Source of the DNA: Hippophae tibetana
Taxonomy: Eukaryota > Streptophyta > Magnoliopsida > Rosales > Elaeagnaceae
Assembly (NCBI GenBank): GCA_037013495.1
Contig: CM072806.1
Coordinates: 19,079,001-19,143,000 of the forward strand
Direction of reading: 5' to 3'
Length of the DNA: 64,000 nt
The notes beneath the pieces are model-generated. The model was not told the DNA's origin. It did no database searches and was given only the letters and a program-made list of their open reading frames with translations. The number at the start of each line of letters is the position of its first letter. The stretch's first letter is position 1. Shown here piece after piece: positions 61,294-64,000 of the stretch. A program made the translations under genes and the position numbers.

Positions 61294-61990
61294 GGAGGAG
61301 AATAGGGTTTTCAATCTTGATTCGATTCCTAGGGTTTTTAAGTCGCTCTTCTTAATTCATTGGTGAAAGCCTGTTCTTGTGAGTTCGTCGTTTCCAATTT
61401 GATGAGTTCATCGTTTTCCCTCAATTAGTGATTTGCTAATTTCGTCTTTCTTTCTTTTCAATCAATGTATCGTTGAGTTCATCGTCCATTTTGTCTGTGT
61501 TCATTTCTTTAGTTGATTTGTTTCGCTATGCCTAATTGAATTTTTCATGTATCAAGATTTTAAGATTGTAATGGCTTCTCAAGATTCAACATTTAGATTG
61601 TTTCACAATCTGTAATGATTCTGTTGAATATTGGCTCTAAAAGTAACAAATTAGTGGCTTAATTTAGGGAAATTAGTGGTCTAATTTGTGACCTAATTTA
61701 AGGTTTAAATTATGACACAATTTAGGGAAAGAGAGACTTGCTTCATCTATAAATATGGAGAAGTTCATGTATTGAAGAACAAGGCAAAAATTAGAAAAAA
61801 ATAGAGAGAGTATAAGCAAACTCAAAGAGAGAAAATACTTAGTGAGTTTGAGAGTTTTCTGTGAGTTTGGAAAAACACTTGAGAGATATTATTAGTGAGA
61901 AAATTTGTATCTGTATTCTATATATTTCCTACTCAGTTCAATAATATCTGTTGCTTCCTGTGGACCTAGACGAATTATCGAACCACATAA

Positions 61991-62245
61991 ATGAAGGAGT
62001 TTCAGCTTCAATTACAAACTGTAAAGAAAGAAGCCCTATCTATGGATGACTATGTAATGTTGATCAAGAATTTGGCGAAAAATTTGGTCGTTGTGAGTGA
62101 ACCTATATCCTATAAAGATTTGGTTCTTTATGCACTGTTTAGTTTAAATCACCATTACAATCCATTTGTGTGTTTTGTTATTGAAAATGTAAATTCTATT
62201 ATGATTAAGGAGTTTCATAACAGATTGTTGGTGTTTGAAAACTAG
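61991..62245 (+). pseudogene. gag fragment of the intron-7 copia relic
   Basis: An open run of 84 codons, QLQTVKKEALSMDDYVMLIK, EPISYKDLVLYALFSLNHHY and NPFVCFVIENV. It matches copia gag (UBN2-like) from the middle helices onward. The N-terminal third is missing, replaced by the LTR fragment just upstream. Confidence 0.85.
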
Positions 62246-63716
62246 CTGAAAGAAGAAGATAAAAAAGAAGAGAATCTGGTTCTTCGAGCAAATCTTGCGA
62301 GGTTTAATAGTTTTGAGTGTGCAAGGTTCTTTAACCAGTGGATAAAGTGCCCAAGAAGTGTCCAATTATTCGTCTTATTCTCAGCCATAAGGAAGAGGTT
62401 AAAGAAGGGGTCATGGATAAAAAAGAAATATTCAGTACCAATTTTTTGAGAAGATAGGTTATGTTGCGTCTTCTTGTTTCAAGTTGAGGGATCTTTTGCA
62501 GGGTTTTTCTAAAAATAATTAGAATAAATTGTCTCCTGCTTTTGTTGCTTCTAAGAGGTCTATTGATAATAATTGGGTGCTCGACATGGGTCCTACATAT
62601 AAATCACTAATGAGGCTTCCAATCTTGGCAATCCAATTCCGTATAATGGGCAAGATGGCATCCTTGTAGGTAATAGATCTTTTATTCCTATTTCCTCTAT
62701 TGGTGATGTTATTGTTCCAACTAAGAATGAGTCTCATTTTCTCAATAATGTCTTGCATGCACCAAGGGTTGCAGCCTATTCTATCTTGTATTTTCAACAA
62801 TTGTGTAAGGATGATAAATGTTCATTGAATTTCACTCAAAATATTTTTGTATTACGGACCCTCGTATGTGGAAAGCGTTGCTTCAAGAACCTCTTGATTC
62901 AGGTCTCTACAAGCTTCTAGTAGCCCCTAATGCAAATTTCTCAATTTAGTCATCCTCATGGTTTTTTGGCCACTTCTTTTTTGTGGCATACTAGACTTTG
63001 TCATGTATCTGATCCTATTGTACATACTATCTTACATAAGAGTAATATTGTTGTAATAAAGTCTTTTGTTGTGTGTTAGACATATGAACTTGTTAAGTCA
63101 CGTAACAACCATTTGAAAATGGTAAACATGTCACATCTTTTGCTCCTTTCAACTTGTATACATGGATTTATAGGGACCTTTTCCAATTCTTTCTATTAAT
63201 AATAAATGTTATTGTTTGTTGGTTGCAAATGACATGACTCGATTTATGTGGGTGTTTTTTTTCTCACTATCAAGGATCAAGTTTTATGGATTTTTCTTAG
63301 ATTTAAAACTATGAATTATAATATGGTTTTAAATTTAAATCTATTCAAAGTGATAGTGTTAGTGAATTGAAGCCTCTTGCAACTGTATTAGAAACGGAAG
63401 GGGTTATGTATAGACAAACATGTGCTCATACGTCTAAGTAGAATGGTTTGGTTGAGAGTCAAATTCGACATATTGTTGATACAGGTCTCTTGTTATTACA
63501 GTCAAGGGTTTTAAAGTCATTTGCCATATTGAATTTAGGAATGCTTGTTTTATGCTTAATAAGGTGTCTTCTCGTATTTTGGCTTAGTAGAGTCATTTTT
63601 TATTTTATATAAGAAACCTGACTATATGTTTTTCAAGGTTTGTTTTCCGTATGTGTTTTTCGTGTTTGGGACCTTAATAATAAGCTTGATGCTAAGTTAG
63701 TGGTGTATGTTTTCTT

Positions 63717-63870
63717 GGAATATACCTCCAGCCACTAAGGATATGTGTTTCTTGATGTTAAAAAAAATCCATGTTATCAGGCATGTAAATAGTATTTGCT
63801 TGGTATATGCCTCCAACTAGTGAGGATATGTGTGTCTTGATGTTCAAATAAAAAAAATCTATGTTATTAG
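63717..63870 (+). repeat. Tandem duplication of about 80 bp in the integrase tail
   Basis: The block TGGAATATACCTCCAGCCAC ... TTATCAGGCATGTAA is repeated as TGGTATATGCCTCCAACTAG ... TTATTAGGCATGTAA. The unit encodes the conserved FLGY-SS-KGY region of copia. Confidence 0.8.
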
Positions 63871-64000
63871 GCATGTAATATTTGTAGAGCATGTTTTTCC
63901 CGTATGGACTTCTGAACAACCTATGAATTTCTCTCATGTTGTTGATAGTAGTACTATAAATCTATTACCTACTAATGTTACTTTAATTGAGGCTTATTGG

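Larger units (their letters stand above)
61107..64000 (+). mobile_element. Ty1/copia relic in MLO intron 7, runs off the window
   Basis: An LTR end TTTTGCA at 61281 is followed by PBS-like TGATATTAGAAC. At 61571 a gag start ATGGCTTCTCAAGATTC ends quickly. A promoter-bearing LTR fragment (61620-61985, TATAAATA at 61748) intervenes, and gag resumes at 61991 (QLQTVKKEALSMDDYVMLIK). Protease-like NNWVLDMGP and integrase blocks (LWHTRLCHVSDP; SKNGLVESQIRHIV-like with a stop; LNNKLDAKLVVYVFLEYTSS) follow in the plus strand. Heavily stopped. The 5' limit is uncertain. Confidence 0.8.

Overview
The window looks like nuclear DNA of a eudicot plant. It is strongly AT-rich, its genes have many GT-AG introns, and the spaces between and inside genes are filled with decayed Ty1/copia, Ty3/gypsy and CACTA (En/Spm) elements. 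The family cannot be proven from sequence alone; a cucurbit-like genome is only an impression. Exon boundaries below were traced by hand from splice sites and reading-frame continuity.

There are three believable genes. (1) At 2483-10356 (+) is a 13-exon gene for a 1122-residue protein with two EH domains, a coiled coil and a repetitive C-terminus. It matches the plant EH2/Pan1-type subunit of the TPLATE endocytic complex. One of its introns holds a decayed organellar tRNA-Asp sequence. (2) At 33952-34257 (-) is a 101-residue proline-rich protein with a signal peptide and a TATA box. (3) From 47935 (+) to beyond the window runs an MLO-family seven-transmembrane gene. Seven exons are visible, and its first intron is about 11.5 kb long because a copia element, itself interrupted, sits inside it. 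Another copia relic in intron 7 runs off the right edge. A broken F-box gene (42760-43486, -) completes the host-gene content.

Mobile elements: a nearly complete copia element with matched LTRs, PBS, PPT and 5-bp target duplication lies at 17419-23099 (-). Its single polyprotein frame is broken only by three stops. A much older relative lies at 38345-42588 (+) and lacks its 3' end. A gypsy-type derivative at 25428-33401 has undergone a head-to-tail duplication of about 3.3 kb. A 946-bp CACTA element then inserted into the first unit, and the second unit preserves the empty site. A relative of that CACTA element carrying transposase remnants lies at 34612-36120, and a different CACTA terminus lies at 43994. 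Inside MLO intron 1 a copia element (about 48738-58614, -) carries a nested 2.4-kb LTR element with its own 5-bp target duplication, landing inside the reverse transcriptase domain.

I found no previously undescribed multi-gene system. The most informative signals are the nested and duplicated transposon histories, the organellar tRNA insert, and the transposon-swollen MLO introns.
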